DNA of 6,713 bases from Campylobacter sp. (lineage in GTDB: Bacteria; Campylobacterota; Campylobacteria; Campylobacterales; Campylobacteraceae): NCBI GenBank assembly GCA_021203945.1, contig JAJQAF010000090.1:5175-11887 (forward strand). Reading direction: 5' to 3'. This document shows positions 5,701-6,713 of the stretch, in pieces. The notes beneath the pieces were generated by a model. The model did no database searches, was not told the origin of the DNA, and saw nothing but the letters and a program-made list of their open reading frames with translations. Every line of letters starts with the position of its first letter. Position 1 is the first letter of the stretch. Position numbers and translations under genes: made by a program.

Positions 5701-6171
5701 GCCTATTTTATTAGGTTTATTATAGATTTTGAGTAGGGCTTTAATGGTGGTTAGGTAAGCTTTATCTAGCTTTAGGTTACTTTAATGCCTTTGGGTAATT
5801 TTTAAATAGCACAAATGTAAATTTTAAAGTTGAGTGTAAGTGGCTCAAGGTTAAAGTTAAGCGCACTAGAACTGGCTTCGAGTTTAGAATAGATAAAACA
5901 GGGATAATATATAAGTATTTTATATGAGCCTTTAGAGTATATTAAAGCAATATAAGATTAAACCTACTTGGGTAATATACCCGACGAATATATAAACGAA
6001 GTAACGATTTTTAGGGCTATATAAAAATGCTAAGGGACTTTATAAGGAACTTTATGTCCTTACTAAGCACTTTAAGAGCATTAACGACCTTTATAATCCC
6101 TAGAGACTGCTAAGCCTCTATAAGAATACTAAATGGCTATTTGCTTACCCTAGAAAGCACTAAGTATTTTG

Positions 6172-6179
6172 AAGGAGGT
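6172..6179 (+). promoter_or_regulatory. Perfect Shine-Dalgarno AAGGAGGT
   Basis: The full anti-16S complement AAGGAGGT lies five bases before an ATG at 6185. No other gene in the window has so complete a site, which makes the start signal stand out in otherwise gene-free DNA. Confidence 0.55.
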
Positions 6180-6184
6180 ATAAA

Positions 6185-6214
6185 ATGTTTATACGCGCTA
6201 TAAAATACCTTTGA
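6185..6214 (+). CDS. 9-codon ORF behind a perfect ribosome site (leader peptide candidate)
   Basis: The ATG at 6185 gives MFIRAIKYL and then TGA at 6212-6214. The ribosome site is ideal in sequence and spacing, yet the frame is only nine codons. It is followed at once by a C6 tract and by GC-rich complementary segments, and is flanked by an 11-bp inverted repeat (6154-6164 and 6244-6254). That arrangement recalls leader peptides whose translation changes downstream RNA folding. It could equally be the start of a gene later broken by mutation, since no longer frame continues from it. There is no amino-acid run such as repeated Trp, His or Leu pointing to attenuation. Confidence 0.3.
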   Translation: MFIRAIKYL

Positions 6215-6351
6215 ATACCCCCCTTTGTTTGCTGCCTGTAGTGCTTAGTGCTTTGTTAGTGCGCTCAAAATATGCAGGGGACTAAGGGGGAAAAACAGGC
6301 AACACAGGCGTTATTATAGGGTTTCAAATATTTTTAGTAGTTTATAAACCC

Positions 6352-6368
6352 CTTAAGGAAACCTTAAG
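6352..6368. repeat. 7-bp inverted repeat CTTAAGG-AAA-CCTTAAG
   Basis: Arms at 6352-6358 and 6362-6368 with a three-base loop. Each arm also contains the palindrome CTTAAG. It is followed by a direct repeat of AGCTAAC (6368-6374 and 6379-6385). There is no T-run to make it a terminator, so a protein site is as likely. Confidence 0.4.
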
Positions 6369-6486
6369 CTAACTCATAGCTAACCTTTAACACCCCTAAA
6401 CTCTACCTAAAGCCCACCTAAATTGCTTCTATTGTTTAGCTAAATCTAAAAAGCTTATTTGCAAGTGATATTAAGTAACTATTAAG

Positions 6487-6519
6487 CTAGATAGGACCTA
6501 TTTAAGGCATTTTATCTAG
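6487..6519. repeat. Nested inverted repeats CTAGATA / TATCTAG
   Basis: Outer arms CTAGATA (6487-6493) and TATCTAG (6513-6519) enclose a smaller inverted repeat, ATAGG-A-CCTAT (6491-6501). The outer and inner repeats share bases, so they cannot both form at once. They sit just before the tandem array. Confidence 0.35.
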
Positions 6520-6559
6520 TGTTTTTCCAGGTTGCTTAAAATACCCAATAAACTATATT

Positions 6560-6713
6560 TTTATTTATAGTTCTACTTATAGATTTCTTATAGTTCTTCT
6601 TAGTTTGAATTTATTTATTTATAGTTCTACTTAACTTGAATTTATTTATTTATAGTTCTACTTAACTTGAATTTATTTATTTATTTATAGTTCTACTTAT
6701 AGATTTCTTATAG
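6560..6713. repeat. Tandem repeat array, 31-bp unit, running off the right edge
   Basis: Two exact 31-bp units lie at 6610-6640 and 6641-6671. A shared core, TTTATTTATAGTTCTACTTA, occurs four times (starting at 6560, 6614, 6645 and 6680). The first and last copies extend to an exact 34-bp repeat (6560-6593 and 6680-6713), which suggests a higher-order period of 120 bp. The number of TTTA steps before TATAG varies, two in the first copy, then three, three and four. Copies one and four also contain TATAG words about every 11-12 bases, near one helical turn. There are no unique spacers, so this is not a CRISPR array. An iteron-type origin, partition site or variable-number repeat are the options. 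Confidence 0.8.

Larger units (their letters stand above)
6154..6309 (+). ncRNA. Candidate structured RNA in a GC-rich island
   Basis: Within AT-rich DNA, about 6215-6310 is clearly GC-richer. Three complementary pairs are visible: AAAGCACTAAG (6154-6164) with CTTAGTGCTTT (6244-6254), 11 bp; CCCCCTT (6219-6225) with AAGGGGG (6284-6290), 7 bp; and TGCCTGT (6233-6239) with ACAGGCA (6295-6301), 7 bp. The last two interlock, so they form either a pseudoknot or two exclusive folds. CAGGC also repeats at 6296-6300 and 6305-6309. It does not match RNase P, tmRNA or SRP signatures that I know. The strand is assumed plus because of the ribosome site inside it; the pairings alone do not decide. Confidence 0.3.
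5701..6540. other. Long AT-rich stretch without a convincing gene
   Basis: All frames on both strands are broken by stop codons at about the rate expected for this base composition. The longest runs are about 30-40 codons without a ribosome site, for example plus strand 5850-5930 and 6000-6100. It holds many short words (TTAAG, AGCACTTA, CTTTATAAG) repeated in both orientations, a small inverted repeat GGGTA-ATA-TACCC at 5970-5982, and the separate features listed below. It may be a control region, a replication region, or decayed genes. Confidence 0.5.

Noticed and set aside
6031..6062. Possible terminator hairpin around AAGGGAC ... GTCCTT
   Set aside because: The stem is broken and short, with no following T-run on either strand.
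5810..6170. Protein-like fragments on the plus strand (for example KWLKVKVKRTRTGFEFRID, and KGLYKELYVLTKHFKSINDL near 6030-6090), as if from a decayed gene
   Set aside because: Joining them needs several frameshifts and stops, stop density matches chance for this composition, and the opposite strand gives equally protein-like runs. A pseudogene is possible but not supported.
6211..6285. Hydrophobic continuation (beginning TTG, NTPLCLLPVVLSALLVRS) after the nine-codon ORF, as if a frameshifted membrane peptide
   Set aside because: It is in the -1 frame relative to the ATG, there is no slippery site before the TGA, and it overlaps the GC-rich pairing segments, which explain the sequence better.
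6560..6713. CRISPR array
   Set aside because: Repeat units adjoin each other directly with no unique spacers, and there are no cas genes nearby.

Overview
The window looks like an AT-rich accessory region from an epsilonproteobacterium, most likely Campylobacter or a close relative. This rests on three things: the codon use, the phased T-tracts in front of an extended -10 box (a known feature of Campylobacter sigma-70 promoters), and an RTX-type secreted-protein gene next to a Campylobacter-like tyrosine recombinase. The genus is an inference; no rRNA or housekeeping gene is present.

Layout: the first ~310 bases are the reading frame of an RTX (calcium-binding nonapeptide repeat) protein on the minus strand. 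It runs off the left edge and has no convincing start. About 70 bases later begins a block of six minus-strand genes whose last member is a tyrosine recombinase, so the left end of an integrative element probably lies between about 315 and 380, inside or at the edge of the RTX gene. Read in the direction of transcription (right to left), the block is: a 33-residue single-span membrane peptide at 5479-5378, found by eye; a 457-residue protein with an acidic, tyrosine-rich repeat tail; a 301-residue metallopeptidase of the M20/M28/M42 type with every metal ligand in place and its own acidic, tyrosine-rich tail; a 333-residue protein with four membrane segments; a 118-residue winged-helix regulator; and the recombinase. 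The first three genes are spaced or overlapped as one operon, and so are the last three. A promoter-like sequence sits in the 55-base gap between the two groups.

From about 5480 to the right edge there is no convincing gene over 1.2 kb. This stretch is not featureless. It holds a phased T-tract promoter driving the operon, a possible divergent promoter beginning at a 12-bp hairpin, an 18-bp perfect palindrome, a perfect Shine-Dalgarno before a 9-codon ORF, a GC-rich island with interlocking complementary segments (candidate structured RNA), several smaller inverted repeats, and a 31-bp tandem repeat array with an internal TTTA microsatellite that reaches the right edge.

Working together (inference): recombinase plus winged-helix protein would handle integration or excision and its control. 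The peptidase, repeat protein and small membrane peptide form a cargo module of unknown function. The noncoding right part may be a control or replication region of the element. The other end of the element and any replication gene are outside the window.
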